Positions 1-17,945 of a stretch of DNA of 64,000 nucleotides are shown one piece after another. The notes below the pieces were generated by a model, which had not been told where the DNA came from, searched no databases, and saw only the letters and a program-made list of their open reading frames with translations. The translations under genes and the position numbers were made by a program. Every line of letters begins with the position of its first letter. Within the stretch, counting starts at the first letter, position 1. This DNA is from Amyelois transitella (taxonomy: Eukaryota > Arthropoda > Insecta > Lepidoptera > Pyralidae), in contig NC_083515.1 of the NCBI RefSeq assembly GCF_032362555.1, positions 4,065,001-4,129,000 of the forward strand. The letters run 5' to 3'.

Positions 1-3000
1 GTCACTAGCGACAGCCATGTCACCCACTTGGAACCGCTTGAAGAAGTTAAATGTTTTAAAAAGCGCCTACTTTAAAATGACACCATACTAAAATGGGATG
101 CCCTTCTTCATAACATGGGTTTTATGAGCCAATTAGGCACAACGCTACCGAAGAGAAGTTCTACAGGAGTTACTAAGAATAAAAAGTTTGGTATAACTAT
201 AGAGCTTAGTTGAGGTGATAAAAAAAATCAATAGAATAATATTTTAACAGTCAAGTGTTTAACTGAAAACACTACATAACCTTCATATAATTTAAGTTGT
301 CAGTACTTAGTAAGTAATCATTCTCAAAAGATTCTCTACAAATTACTACAAACACAATAAGTAAGAAATTATATCGTTAATTTAATGTGTATTTCTAGTA
401 GGAAATTGCGGTCCGGTAATGCTGCATTGCAACCGACTCTCCACATTGTAAATATGCTGCAGTTACCTAATATGGAAATTTGACCGAAATCGTGTCAGCT
501 CAGTTAGCAGCGAATACGTTCTCGGAAACTCATCGCCATATGATATTGACAAACAAGCACTGCACCTAATAACTATAGTGCTTATACCTACAGATTACCT
601 AAAAAACTTAAGCGTCAAGTAGTTAAAGCTTACTGGTATTTGTAATATCTATAATTTTTGTATAACATCATACATGTTACTGGAAAAAAATCATAAACAA
701 TGGGACATAAACTTCATTATTAAAGTGTAGCTGCAAGTGACACAGCACGGATTTCCTTATGATTGTAGTTCGTGAAAATAGACATTTAACTATTTATTTT
801 TATTGTTTTGTAAAAATTTACTCCAATTTTATTGTGTTTGTCTTACTTTTTGTATAGTGTATTTAATCGAGCACCTGCGTCCTTAGGGAGGAAGTGCACT
901 GATGTAGCCAAGCGTGACTGTAGAAAGTTTGGAGCCCCAACATTTGTTCAATGTTTTGTTGATTCACGCATGCGTTAATTAAAGGAGCTTCTGATGTTTT
1001 AAAGAGGGCAACACGAGTTCGTGACGATTAGGACTGTAAATATAGGGGTAAGTAGACCGTGGCAAGGAACCGATGTGGCCTATGTTAATGCGCACATTTG
1101 TTCACAATGTTCAATAGTAGCGCGACTTTACTTAGTAGGTTAACGTCGACTTAGCCTCAGTAAAGGATATTAATGACTACAGATGTACTATGTCCTTTGT
1201 CATCATATGAAACTTACAAACCCTTTTTATGGAAAAAATCGGCATGGGGTATCTTAGCAGCTTAATTAAATCAGTCAACTAATAAGAAGATATTCTTGAA
1301 AATGCAAATTATTAAATACTAAGAATTCTCGACCGTCTTGAAAATATACATAAGTACCTACACCAGGTAATTAACGGTGCATTATCTCTAGTGATTCCGA
1401 AGTTAGGCTCATACCACCGCGTCTTCTGAGAAGCACTTGACGCAGTCTATTTGCGTACAGCACAGCCCTGCCTGCAGTTCGCGCTGCACCTCGGTTCCGC
1501 AACCAATCGGCTCTCTCCCACATACATGTCAAGGTAGGGTTCAACATTCGAGGAGTCGGTACGCACGCACCGATAATAATACAGACGGAACACCCGAACA
1601 GCGTCTGTTTTATGTAAACAAAGTGATCTCATTAGGTCAGACGAAGTAACGCAGTCTCCCGACGTGCATTTTAATTTTCTTTTGTTAATTCCCTAAGTGT
1701 AAATTCCGATTGAGTTACGACATAGCTTAATCCCACTTTCTAATCCTTTTCACAGTGTGGTTTATATGAAGTAAGCCCCAATCAAGCATCTATTGAAACA
1801 CGGTCAATTCCCGCGCGATGCTTCCGCGTGCGCGTGCGCTGATGGCGGCGCGGCGCCTGATGCGAGATCATTGCCAGATGCCGGCGATAGATCGCGACGG
1901 GGTCAACAGCCACTGCCCTTGTTTTGCGCACTAATTTATTGTACCATACGCATCATAAATACCATACCATTGTTATTATAGTACTTACAACCTGGGGAAG
2001 CGCCGCTACTAAAAGAAACCCTGAAAAGATTGAGATCAACGAAGCAGCTATTAAAGTAGATGCAACATTGTCACTACACATGCGCCATTCATATAGGTCA
2101 TTAGACGCTTACACGTGTGATGTAATTTATTATGCAAATGCGTATACTTACTTTCTTTAATAAAATATACATTTTATTCCACTTTCTAACACGAGTAACT
2201 ATACCTATGAAATTCTAGAAAGTTCAAAGTTCCTAGCGCAACTCATAATACCTACGCAAACATGAAAGCATGTTTGAATGCTTTGCTTTTGTATTATGAA
2301 GGTATTGCATCATATCATAAATATCCTTAATGTACAAACGAATACAAATCTCAAAAATTTATATCCCCTAACGCAGGTACCTACCTACTGGCCATATTAC
2401 CTATAGCTACCAAAACAATTAATTTAAGTTTATAGATTGTATGGTATATATCAAAGCACTCACCTTTGTGGATCTGCAGTAGGTATACTGAAAAAGGTAG
2501 GTTTTAGGAAGTTATCAAAAATCTAAATCTGTGCTTTTTATATATCAAAAAATTTAATGTAATTATTGTGTAGTGCTATATAACAGACAAAATAACACTT
2601 CACAGCCCACGATAATTTGTTCCAATTATATATGTTTTTGTTTATTCGACTAATGGATTCACCAGGAACCCTGAACCAAATAATTTATAATAGAATAGCA
2701 AAACAGTAGGAAATGTCAACATCCAATAACAGAAGGAAATGATACGAACAAAAGAGGAGAAAATAACTATCGAAAACTTAATAACAAGATAATATCTACG
2801 CAAATATTATAAGTATTCAAATCAAAAGTACCTACATTACATAGCATTTTATACACCGCACGTACTTATTAAGCAATTTAAAATACTATTATTTATCAAT
2901 GTTTTAAAGGGCATCGAAAAATTTACCGTATATATTTAAAATGAACTTGAACTACCTACAACCAATATAGATAGTTTCTTAGAAATTGTCAGTTCCATCA

Positions 3001-4120
3001 AATGCTTACTACCTATTCGTTTTTAAAAAAAGAGCACTGCACAGATATTTTTCTACATATCTCAGCGCTCTAAGCTTAACGCTGACACTTATAATTTCAT
3101 CTTTCGCTTTCTCGTATTTACTTAGCGAGACGACATTCCAAATGCCAAACATTTAATAGGGATTTATTAAAATTCCAAGACTGCCACTTTTAGGTCTACT
3201 CCGAGTGCCTCGTTTCATCGCATCAGATTCAAAAGAGAAACAAAAATGCTGTCATTTACAACATTCATAATTTGACATCCATTACGGACGAACAACTCAA
3301 TGATGTGATCGGAATATGTACTTAAGTTTAATTTAAAACACTTTAAAAGTGAAGGCAGAATTTGACTAGGTAGCACTCCATTATTACCAGACTTTCGCTT
3401 TCCAAATGATAAAGGGCCTCAAGGTCGAATGTTTCTGGTATTTGGATCAAGTCCATTAATTAACTAAAAGTTGATTTAGCTTTTATTGGCTGAACGAAAT
3501 GCGCTTAAATCATAGAAGCTGTCGACGCTCTCATAAAGTAACATAATTATCTTGATTATGTAACCATCATCTAAGTATTATTTGTAAATTCGGGATTGAT
3601 TTCTCATAGTCCAATCTTACTTGTAAAGGTTGGCATAATAGGTAACTATAGGAAGGCATAATGTCCTTACAGAAATTGAATGCCACCAGTCTGATCGGAT
3701 GGGCAGCGTCTATTGAAGTGGCTTCTCATTGAAACGCGTTCGTGTTCGAGCTATTGAACTAATGTATAAGGCCAGGCCTTGATCCAGTTGACATCACACC
3801 AGTTCTGGAAACGTGCACATTCTCCAATCATAGAATATTAATTTCTTTTTCGTTTTAATATGTATACAATTGTTTTGTCGTTAAATATAAACAGTGGAAT
3901 TCTCAAAAGAATTGTATAGTTATTTGTTTGTTGTTGAGTCGATTTGTAAGATAATATACTGATTTCACTCCAGCTCGATTACATATTGGATCGAGTTAAT
4001 AAACATCTATATGTTATGAATCATCGATATTTCTTCGGAAAGCTGTCCTATCCAATTTAACAACACCATTAGATAATTATGTAGGAGACTGTAATTAGCT
4101 AATGTGCTGTTTGTCTACAG
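1..4120. other. Intergenic, no gene recognised
   Basis: No coding exon can be supported here. The few short open frames (around 1437-1650 and 1793-2160) have no recognisable protein features and no convincing splice context. A GC-rich patch at about 1800-1890 stands out from the AT-rich surroundings and could be promoter or 5' UTR sequence, but nothing confirms that. The gene starting at 4130 has a splice acceptor just before its start codon, so at least one noncoding first exon probably lies somewhere in this stretch; I could not place it. Confidence 0.5.
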
Positions 4121-4129
4121 GTGTTTGCG

Positions 4130-6357
4130 ATGTGGTACACGTGGACAACGTTATTGCTGGTGTCGTGTGCACTGGTGACGGCTGACGAGGGGGCTGGAGC
4201 GGAGGCATTGCTGTGGACAACTACCACTAGCGCTCCGCCTCAGGCCCACCAGCCTCAAGAAGGACTACTAACTACACCCGCTTCTTTTGGAACTCCGACT
4301 ACGTTTGGAGACCACACAGAATCGAAGTTGCAACCCGTGCAGGCCACCTCCCGGGCCCCAAGTCTCACTCTTGATCGGAAAGCGAGCGAGCTTGCTTGGA
4401 GGTCCTGGCTTCAGAGTCCAGAAAGTGGAAACCAGAATGCACCGCCACGAAGGATCATAACCAAATCTTTGTTCATCACACCACTCGTGTGTCCTAAAGG
4501 GCAGCGACTGGATCGGAATGGTTGTGTGCAGGTAAATCACTTAATCTGTTTTATATTGGAAAGGGAGCTTTGATAAGATCGAATACTTGCATGCCAGAGA
4601 AACCGGGAATATGAGCTGTAATTTTTGTGCCAGATATAAAAAGATTTATATCCAAAAAGACATGGTATCGGACAATTAGCAGAGTATGAAAGCTTTGACA
4701 AATTAAGTCTGTCTTTGTCTTTATTGTTACCTGCATGTACATTTTGGCGTAGGTGCTTTGGGACAGGATTCGATACTTATATCCCGTTATACATAGCCTT
4801 ATCATTGGTATAGAAACGAATGGTGAGAACACAATCGAAATCACCCACAAAAATGAAGTTATCTATCAATTAAGATAAAGTTATAATGAGAAAGAAAATT
4901 ATCATTCGTTATTTACAAAATATTGTTATTGATTTTCAGGTGGTGACAGTGAACAAAGATGAACACGAACGCATACTATTGGAGCAACTAAATGCATTAT
5001 TCCCGACTGCGTCCAGTGGCGGAGACTATGATTACGGAGATGACGAACCAGGACCTCTTCAGCTGTCGCTACCCATTGGCTTGGATCCTCAAGCGGCGCC
5101 GTTGCAAGGTCAAGAGCCATCTGCGCAGGTAACTAAGACGTTTTTGACGTTTATTATTTTGAGTTTGTACATAAAGAATGAATATTGTGAAGGTTAATCA
5201 GTGCCAGCTTTAGTGATCTATTTATGAATAATATATTTCTTTTTTATAATTTTCAGGCTCAAGGACAACAACAAACGTTCGTTGACAAAAAAGGTAACAA
5301 GTTTCCAAGTGACGCCAGCATAGAAGCCGAACTAGAACTATTAAAACTGCAACAAACCCACAACCATACTGAAAACTCTGGCGTATTAAACCACAATGTC
5401 ATGAATAGTTTGCTACCCGCTGTTGATAAGCCGAAACGCGACAGTCCTATTGACAATTCAGCAAGTACAGAAACACAAAACACAGCAGTAGAAGAAGGGC
5501 AAAAAGAATTGGTTTATGGACATGTAAATGTTGATCCTGTAGTGTATGGATCCCAAAACGATAGCCAAGAACAAACAGCTATGAACATAAATTTTGAAAC
5601 GCAAATGAAAACGGCTAACGAAAATCCAATAAAAAATGTACCAACTATTATAAACAATACAGCAACAAACTTGACAACCAACGTTTCGTCTTCACATCTA
5701 AAAAAAGATTCAGATAAGACTAAGCTGAACCCGGAGAACGACTATTCCGATATTGGTGAAGCTATAAAGTTGATAAGTCGGTACGCCGAAGTTACTACCG
5801 ATGATGATTATGCAAAAAATCAGAAGAAGTTTGCGATAAAAGAAGATAGCACATTAGGCACACGCACAAAACTTCAGTATCGACGAAACAAGCCAAAACC
5901 GGAAATGCTGAGGGAACCATTAGAAACAAGCTTGTCAGCTGATTTAACCGATAAAGATAAAATGCCTCTGCGATCTGTGTATCCTAAAAATGAAGCATAT
6001 TACCGATATCCATGGCAAAGTCAACACTCGCCCACACCGCCTCCCAATTATCCTTTCCGACATCTGCAAGATTACTGGCCTGGTCGCACCCAATTCGGAG
6101 GTGTCTATAACACGCATGAGAATCCTAGGCGGCATCATCATTCATACCCACATTACTTCAGACCTCGTGCATACAACGTTGGTAACTCGGAGACCTACAC
6201 TGAACAGGAACACTTTTCGGATCAGAACCAGATGTACGGTCACAGGGTTGCACAACGTCATGCAAGTCCGTCTCGCTTCCATGCCAAAAACCAGGAGTTA
6301 TACAACCTGCTCGGGTTAAGGCATTGGTTCAGCAGTGAAGGCACATCAAAAAGATAG
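4130..6357 (+). CDS. Unnamed secreted protein, three coding exons
   Basis: I do not recognise this gene by name. Coding exons are 4130-4531, 4940-5128 and 5257-6357, all joined in phase 0, giving 563 residues. The first exon opens at the acceptor ending at 4120, nine bases before the ATG, so the 5' UTR is spliced. Residues 1-18 form a signal peptide (MWYTWTTLLLVSCALVTA). Next come a Thr/Pro-rich stretch and a short cysteine motif, CPKGQRLDRNGC, at the end of exon 1. I recall similar CPxGQ..D..G.C motifs in other insect secreted proteins of unknown role. Exon 2 has an acidic YDYGDDE patch. Exon 3 is low-complexity, rich in Asn, Gln, His, Tyr and Pro, with several NxT/S sites and no transmembrane segment. 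A secreted, largely disordered, possibly glycosylated protein is the safest reading. Confidence 0.75.
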
Positions 6358-9225
6358 CTTGCTTGTTCCTTCTTAGAAAATTCGATGTTACCCGACGACG
6401 TATAACGAAAGCTATGGAAAATATACACGAGGGCAAAAGCATGACTAGTTAAGAATTTTATAAATATAATGGTACCTTCTTGAAAAAAATAACATCTATC
6501 TAGTTCGATGCGTAATAAGAACTCTTTAACACTTTCCAACGTCATTTCTATCCATAGCTTTCATTATATTAGCCTATTTATTTCAAAGCCAAATATTAGA
6601 GTCATAATTAAACTTTATTTTAGGTTCTTGTACATATTACGTCGCCTTATTTTAAGTGTTTTATCTTGCTAAATAGTATTATCGTTGTTTTGTATTATGT
6701 TTAATTTAAATTGTTGTATTGAAATGTCTAATTTATGTTTCTACGAACAGTTTTTTATAATCTTATTCGTTGTGAGTAGCTTATACTTAGATGTTCGATG
6801 TCAGCATCGGTGCAGAAAATTATACTTAATCGTACAAAATTTGGCACTGGCTTGCCCTTAATTTATATGTATAATAATAATAATAGTGTATTATTTATCA
6901 ATTTCTACGTATGTGACTAACTCTATGCTTTGTTCAAAATATGTAGATATAGATTTTAGGTAGTTTTTGTATTAGTTCAAGACTATATAACCATCTTCGG
7001 ACACTTGAAACCCACCTAAATCGTTTACCTACCTACTTGTTTGAGTATTTTGTGACAGAACCTTTTACTAACTAAAAGGCCAAATTATTTGGCCACGGTC
7101 CACGTTAAGATTACGGATCCCATGCATGTCGACTATGTGGACTCGAAAATTTATCGATACTCGAAAAATACTCTGCTAAAATGTGACCTTAAGACTTGCC
7201 TATACTGTATCATGGTTGAACGCAAAGTTTACAATATTATGACGCATAGTTGTCCCTTATATGGTAACTCGTAATGTATTAAACAGATCTATTTACACAT
7301 AAATAACGAACCCACCAAAGTTAGATTAAGATTGTAGGAATTATTTATATTATAAACTATTTTGTTTAGACGATATTAATGTAACTTTCTAAGTAAGTAT
7401 ATAAGTATATCTCCAATGAGTATATTTACAAATATGATGATGAATCACTTCGTTTATCATTAGAATTATCCAATTGTGCACAAATCAATGCAAAACTTTT
7501 AAATTGCTAAACGAAAAACAAGATTTGTCTAACGGTTTGTGACTTATGCGCAAATTATCTTGTAAGTTTCACTTGTAGCTTCTAATTTTGAAAAAATCTA
7601 TGCATTGAAAGATAATTTTTGACCTCCGGTGATAAACGAAACTTTTTCATCAGATAACAAACCAGTGCATTAGGTATACTGCAGTTCCTTTAGCATCTGC
7701 TAAGTTTCAGGGAGCGCACGGTAGTCAACATTTTAGTTAACATATTAAACAAGTAAATAATAAACACACACACAACATTGAAATGAGAGGAGTAAATTGT
7801 ATTGTGATGTAATTATGATTAAAACTAAAAAAATAATTTTATTAAACTTCAGTGTTTACTGCCGAGTGGCGCTTAACATTGATTCCAAAATTCTATTCTG
7901 CTTATATGTACGTAAGATGGAACGCTTCTCTGACCGCAAAGGTCCATATATAATGTATCAAATAAACTGAAAATTTTAAAATGTTTAATTAAAATCCGTG
8001 GTAAAATTAAAGAGAACTCAACAAGCATTTTTATAACATGCAAGGCTAAGTTTACAACACTTCTCGCTTTTAATTACCCATCTAATACATGAAGAGATGG
8101 CCTCATCTCTTATTAGTTAGGCTTCAGATCTTGTATTCATCTTACATGTTATTATTAATTATTGTTAATTTATTTCGATTCACCATGAAGTACGAAATAT
8201 TGTACTTCATGGCAAATCGAAATATATTCAACCCCATGAGATTTCCATATTGAGGCAGTAACGTGGGGAAGCCTGGTATGGTATAATTATCATTTCCCGA
8301 GACTATTTGTATATCATAAGGAAACAGGTATTATTCTAAACGCAATATCAAAAAACTATTGTACAAATATTTAAGAATTTATTGAAATAGATTTACTTGA
8401 AGAATATTATATCTTGATAAATTTCTCTTCCTAGCAGAAATTTTAAGAATCACAAGATTATAAATTTATGCCAGTATTTTATTGTAAATATGAATGTTAT
8501 ATTAAAATGTAAATCAATTGAAAAATAATTTTTATTTCGACACATATTTTCAGGATACCTAAGTGAAAATAATTAAAATACAGATTATACTGAAAGACAT
8601 TTTATTGAAAAAAAATATGCAATTTTATCAACATTGCTAGAAGTAATAATAAATCCCTATAAGTTTCGTCAAAAACTAACTTGTTCAAATCAAAATATTC
8701 TGTACTTGCACATACTTTATATAGCTCACATGGAATGGGTAACTTTTAAAATAACACATTAAATGATGTTCAACATAACAGAAACAAAACTATACTTATA
8801 CACAAGTAATTTGTACAAAATATCACAATAATAAGAATACTTACGTAGTATTGAGAAACTTATAAGTAATATAGGTACTCACACTTGGCCAATAGTATTC
8901 AGCAGATGAAATACAGAAGGAGTATTAATAGGTTTTCCTAAATGATACATTCTAAAGACACACATTCTAAGAATATGACAGAAAAAAAAGTATATGCAAG
9001 GACAGTTGAAGACACAAAACTAATTGTTGACAAAGGATAGCTGCACATTGAATTGGATTGTTTTGATCTGAGTGAAGTCTACTATTAGCCCTAACATCTT
9101 TAACTTATTTTAAAGACAGAAACTTAACATCATAATCTTGTCTTTGTATGACTGAAGACTTAATGAACAAGTAAGTACTAACAGACACAAAATACCGATC
9201 CAAATTTCGTTTGCGCACAATCAAT
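6358..9225. other. Convergent intergenic: 3' UTRs and one hairpin
   Basis: This lies between the secreted-protein gene (+) and Gid4 (-), tail to tail. It contains their 3' UTRs and no supported exon. Possible polyadenylation signals are AATAAA at 7961 for the upstream gene and, on the minus strand, AATAAA near 8601 for Gid4. A 54-base imperfect hairpin sits at 8171-8224 (listed separately). The short open frame at 7089-7274 looks like chance. Confidence 0.5.
8171..8224. repeat. Imperfect inverted repeat, 23-bp arms
   Basis: Arms 8171-8193 and 8202-8224 are complementary with two mismatches and enclose an 8-base loop. The transcript of either strand would fold to a stem of about 23 bp. This is shorter than most animal pre-miRNAs, so it may simply be a small foldback; see findings. 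Confidence 0.6.
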
Positions 9226-11506
9226 TCATCTGAATTCATAAATTTGGATGCTGTGTTCTGGAACATGGCTTAAAGTCAATGACTGATACCTGAAAATTAA
9301 CATAAACAGTTTCTTCATTTCCATAATAATTTATTAATTTACTTTTATTATAGTGTTGCCAATTAATATTCTAATGATAGAAAAAAAATTATATATGCCT
9401 TGCGGGGTAGACAGAGCCAACAGTCTTGATAAGACTAAATGGCCACATTCAGCTATGTGGCTCAATGATAGAATTGAGATTCAAATAGTGACAGGTTGCT
9501 AACCCATCGCCTAAAAAAGAATCCCAAGTTTGTAAGCCTATTCCTTAGTCGCCTTTTACGACATCCATGGGAAAGAGATGGAGAGGTCCTATTCTTTTTT
9601 GTATTGGTGCCAGGAACTACACGGCACATGAGCACAATACAAAATATATCTTGATTGAGGCTATCAACATCAATAGTAGTTGTAATGCATAATTTTAGCA
9701 TACCTTATTAACAGAGGTATATTGAAAAAAATTATGTAGGATAATATAACTATTTGTATTCTATAAAGTGTTGGGTATGGTGTTTATCATTTTTTCACAT
9801 TTTTTATCATAAGTAAAACTGTTGATATTTCGGCAACACTACTAAAAGTTATCTTCAAGGCTTCAGGCATAAAAATTAATTGACCTTTGACTGAAGATTA
9901 GAAGTTTAACATTAATAATTTAATACTAAAGTTTTCTTAAAAATATAAAATATTAATAAAAAAAGATGTTAAATGGCAACCCTAAAAGAAATTCACAAAC
10001 AGTTTCATTAGGTAATTTTAATACTATGGCTTCTAATTGCTTGAATTCCAGCATCGAACAAAGTGGTATTAATCTAACTGATACAAACATCAAGTATAGA
10101 GAAATGCTTACCATTCAGAACTCCGATGGTAGTAATAGCCTTCAATAGTAGCCGCAGACTTATGGAAGCATATGTAGTAAAACCCAGCAAAAGAAGCACC
10201 ATTTATATCCTTAATTGTGTGGTCGGGAACTAAAAAATGTTCTTTCCACCTCATAAATACATAATCAGCCTTAGCGAGAGAGTCATAGTCGAATGAGTCC
10301 GAGTTGAATGTCTTTAAATATGGTACAAACAAGTCGAACTTACTCTGCAATTGAAACAAAAAGAAATTTCATTATGTTATTATTATGTGCATTATAAATT
10401 TCAATGGTATTTTTTTACTACAAGTACTCTTTCTTGAGCATAATATTTCCAACTGCATTATTATCTGTTTATTTGCACAAAATATTTTATTTGCGTATCA
10501 GTCTAGCTATATAGGTAGTTTGTAACTTCTTTTACCCACAGGTCACCTGCACAAATTTAGTGCTACATACTTTCACAAGAATACAGGTGGTTTAGGAACA
10601 ACAGTTTTTAAGAAGATGAATGGTAACTAATGTAGACCCTAGACTATAATTTATGTATATGTGAGATTTCAAGAAGATTGGTTCAGTAAATAGCATGTGG
10701 AAGAGAAAACAAACTCACTAATAATATTAATATTAATTACTTATTTGTGGTAAAAATACAAATATAAAACTTCAATTACAATCCAATCAAATAATTTATA
10801 CAGCAGAACTTTCTGTGTTGATAATTCCTTCCTAATAGGAATGCGTTTAGTAAATTACAATGGGGCAAAACAAATGCAGGTCAGTGTCCACCTTCCATTT
10901 CCAAGCTCTTAGTAACATTTTCCTTTTTCTCTACTATAACAATTTGGCATAGAACATATAATTTATATTACAAATAATTCAATGCTGAAGAATTAAGATA
11001 AGCGTGTCTTACCCAATGTTTCCTATCAACATCCTCATCAGCGTCCCATTTTCTTGTAAGAAAGGGATATTTGGCCGATATAATTTCTCCGTCAAAAAAC
11101 GTGGTCAGTGTAGGAAACTCCTCTGTCAAACCTTTTATTTTTAAATAGCCGCATAGGTAAGAATTTTCTTCGTCAACATGCTGTGAAAAATTTTATACGT
11201 TAAAACAGCAGTCAAAACTTAAATGTGAGCCCAATTAGATTACAACTCGATGTCCCTTTTTATAGATGTTTAATTGCAATCAAAAAAATTACATACAATC
11301 ACCTTTACAAATTAGAGCGAAGTTTCATAGAACTGCGTATTTTGTTTTACATTACTAACCTGCAAAACTACTTCAACTTCATACGAATTTCCCTTGCTTT
11401 TTTGGTGCCCTTGAAACTTGGATCCGTTGTAGAGTAGGGATTTCGTCACGCCAGGCTGTTTGGAGTTAGCTGGTGGCGGTGGAGTTATATTCACTTTAAC
11501 TGGCAT
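9226..11506 (-). CDS. Gid4: GID4: substrate receptor of the CTLH/GID E3 ligase
   Basis: Orthologue of GID4 (yeast Vid24), which recognises N-terminal proline degrons and brings substrates to the CTLH ubiquitin ligase. Minus-strand coding exons are 11360-11506, 11013-11180, 10112-10344 and 9226-9289; phases close to give 203 residues. Nearly every segment matches my memory of human GID4: [15 protein letters not shown] and [17 protein letters not shown] in exon 1, [14 protein letters not shown] and [15 protein letters not shown] in exon 2, [16 protein letters not shown] and [14 protein letters not shown] in exon 3, then the short last exon with [13 protein letters not shown] ending in YEFR. Codon W of HRSSEW is split by the last intron (TG|G). 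The protein is shorter than human GID4 because the poorly conserved N-terminal extension is missing. It is head-to-head with Pkn, 546 bp apart. Confidence 0.96.
9393..9628 (+). repeat. Interspersed repeat, family A (gtagacagagcc core)
   Basis: About 235 bp, starting near tgccttgcggggtagacag and ending near attggtgccaggaactac. It sits in the Gid4 3' flank/last intron. Similar copies occur in this window at 16926-17150, 51645-51850 and, inverted, at 63683-63905, with fragments at 30268-30350 (inverted), 32222-32266, 33588-33690 and 42466-42560. Family name not known to me; no coding capacity seen. Confidence 0.75.
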
Positions 11507-12052
11507 TATTTATCCATTAAATCGGTGACCTAGCTTTGTATTGTAAAACGTTTGACTGTCAAGAATTCGAACAAAAATTTCTCTTCCTTTTGGCTGTTGA
11601 CGCTGTTGTGCAGTTCCACTTGACAGTGACAGATGAGGTTCTCATTTCTAGCGTTTTCCATTTCACCACAGATTCCAATCAGTTTTCATGAACCTTGGCA
11701 AAAGCCGCAGACATGCGCGACTTGTTGTACAGCAGGGTTGTCCGCAGTCTATTGTGCAAGGCCTTTTAAAAAAATTGTTCATGGTTGACTCATCTTTCTC
11801 TATGGTTTAATGGTAGGATTTGGTTTCGTTGACCGAGACCGACCAACTTGTAAATTGTTTTGTTTTGTGATTTAATTTTAATATTTATCTCTTATTTTAC
11901 GTTTTAACATAATGTTATCCTTCGTCGTATCAAATAGTAATCGTATTACAGATTGCCTTACTCTTTCGAACGTATTGTGATCTCTAAGCAATAGTAGTGA
12001 TATTTTCCCACATAATTATGGTTAACTGACGTTAGACATTGCATCCTCAATT
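11507..12052. promoter_or_regulatory. Shared promoter interval, Gid4 and Pkn
   Basis: 546 bp separate the two divergent start codons. The interval must hold both 5' UTRs and at least the core promoters, unless one gene has a distant noncoding exon. No TATA box was assigned. Inferred from arrangement only. Confidence 0.45.
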
Positions 12053-16212
<4,160 letters not shown>

Positions 16213-16925
16213 ACACAAAGGTTGTTCAATATTTCAAAAATTGACCATTGACTAAGTTATGGCTATGTGATACACTTGGTTATCACTTGAATAAGTAGAA
16301 AAATGTAACTGAAAAAGCAATACATATTTAGGTACGTAATTTAATCTGTACTCTTGTATCTAATGAAGTGTTATGATATTTATGAAGACCATGGGTAATT
16401 CACATATCAATTGATGTTGGTTTTTGAGTGTAAGTTGGATTAACAGTCATAATCTTTGAAAATTGAACACAATGTGTTTCTTGACCCAATGATTAAACAA
16501 TATTAAAAGCAACTAGGTTGTAACTTCAATTACAATAACCCCCATTGCCTTACGAATGATTGAGAAATCTGTATTTTGATAATGTCATTGTTTTCACTAA
16601 ATCAGAGTGTCTTTAGGATTCTCTTGTTATCTTGTATTTAATGCAGTTAAATGCAATATTTTATAATAAATTGTGTAATTTAATAAGTTTTAAATAGTGC
16701 TAATGTTTATTTTTTTAAAAACATCGTGTTATAGATTTATATATATTATGTAGTTATGAATTGATTAACGTAGAGTTATGTAATAATAATAACTAATAAT
16801 AAATAAGTGAAGGCGTGTCAAATCATATTACGTTTTCAGTCAGTTGTTTACTTATTCAGCGAAATAAAGGTATCAAAACGTTATCTTGTTTTCTTTTAAT
16901 AATTAGAATTGAAATACATACATAT

Positions 16926-17150
16926 AATGACGTCTCTTTCCCTTGCGGAATAGACTGAGCTAACACAAGACAAGGCTACTTTCAGCTGTTTGGCTTATTA
17001 ATGACTGAATTGAGATTCAAATAGTGGCAGGTGTTTAGCCCGTGGCCTAAAAGAATTCCAAGTTTATAAGCTTATTCCTTAGTCGCCTTTTATAACATCC
17101 ATGGGAAAGGAATGGAGGGGCCCTTTTTTATATTGGTACCGGAGACCATA
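16926..17150 (+). repeat. Interspersed repeat, family A
   Basis: Diverged copy of the family seen at 9393-9628; the shared blocks include tgaattgagattcaaatagt and ttagtcgccttttataacat. Confidence 0.7.
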
Positions 17151-17625
17151 GAAGAAATGTTGCCTTCTTGGAAGACGCTCAACAGGCTGTGAATCCAAAT
17201 GGGGATTTGTACAAGATTTGCAAAATGTGAGAGTGTGGTGCCCTGGGAACTGTTGTCCTGCCTCATATACTCCTGCACTGCATCCGGGTGGTAACCACAG
17301 ACTAAATAATAGACTAGATAAAAGGTACATATAATAGCCACCGATTAGGCTTTATGGATGCATGACAGAATATCGAAGGTAAAGGGGATTTTAAATCATT
17401 AGAATAACATCGACAGGCCAAGAATTCTTGACAGGCATCTCTACAGTATCCGGCTGCGTGTTCCTATGCTTGTAGTGCTACAGACAGATTGACTGCTTAA
17501 AAGGTGGTTAAAAATATGAATAACAAGGTAGGTTACCTACGCGTTTCTCAGTATATTGTAATCCAAAATATTTTTATACATGCATAGTTATGTATTTCCT
17601 GTTCACGCAATTTTAGGAAACCCTA

Positions 17626-17945
17626 CTTTTTTAATTATGGCGTTAATCCCGGAGGAGCCCAGGATACGCCTTTACAACCATGATCCTGGATTGGGTGAGT
17701 CAGGTTTTTTTTACAAAGCGACCTCCGTAAACTTTGCAGGGTTAAAAACGTAAACTCATAATGGATCATGGTTCCATATTCAATTGGCTGAATGTGCAGG
17801 TTACCTCACGATGTTTTCCTCATTGTAAACGCATCGGTTAGCACTCAAACTAATGTACATAACTCAGTCATTGGTACATGGCCGAGGTAGGTTTGTTGGC
17901 CACAAGCCGGGCACCTTAACCATGTTACCGACACTGATTTGTTTG
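17626..17945. repeat. Interspersed repeat, family C
   Basis: Contains ggttacctcacgatgttttc, then cgcatcggttagcactcaaa and ggccgaggtaggtttgttgg, a pattern I recall as a common lepidopteran repeat. A related fragment with ctcctcaccgtaaaagcatc lies at about 59900-60030. No coding frame. Confidence 0.5.

Noticed and set aside
1437-2160. Short frames in the first intergenic region
   Set aside because: Overlapping on both strands, no signal peptide or domain, no supporting exon signals.
17079-17341. Two overlapping minus-strand frames
   Set aside because: They lie in and beside a family A repeat.
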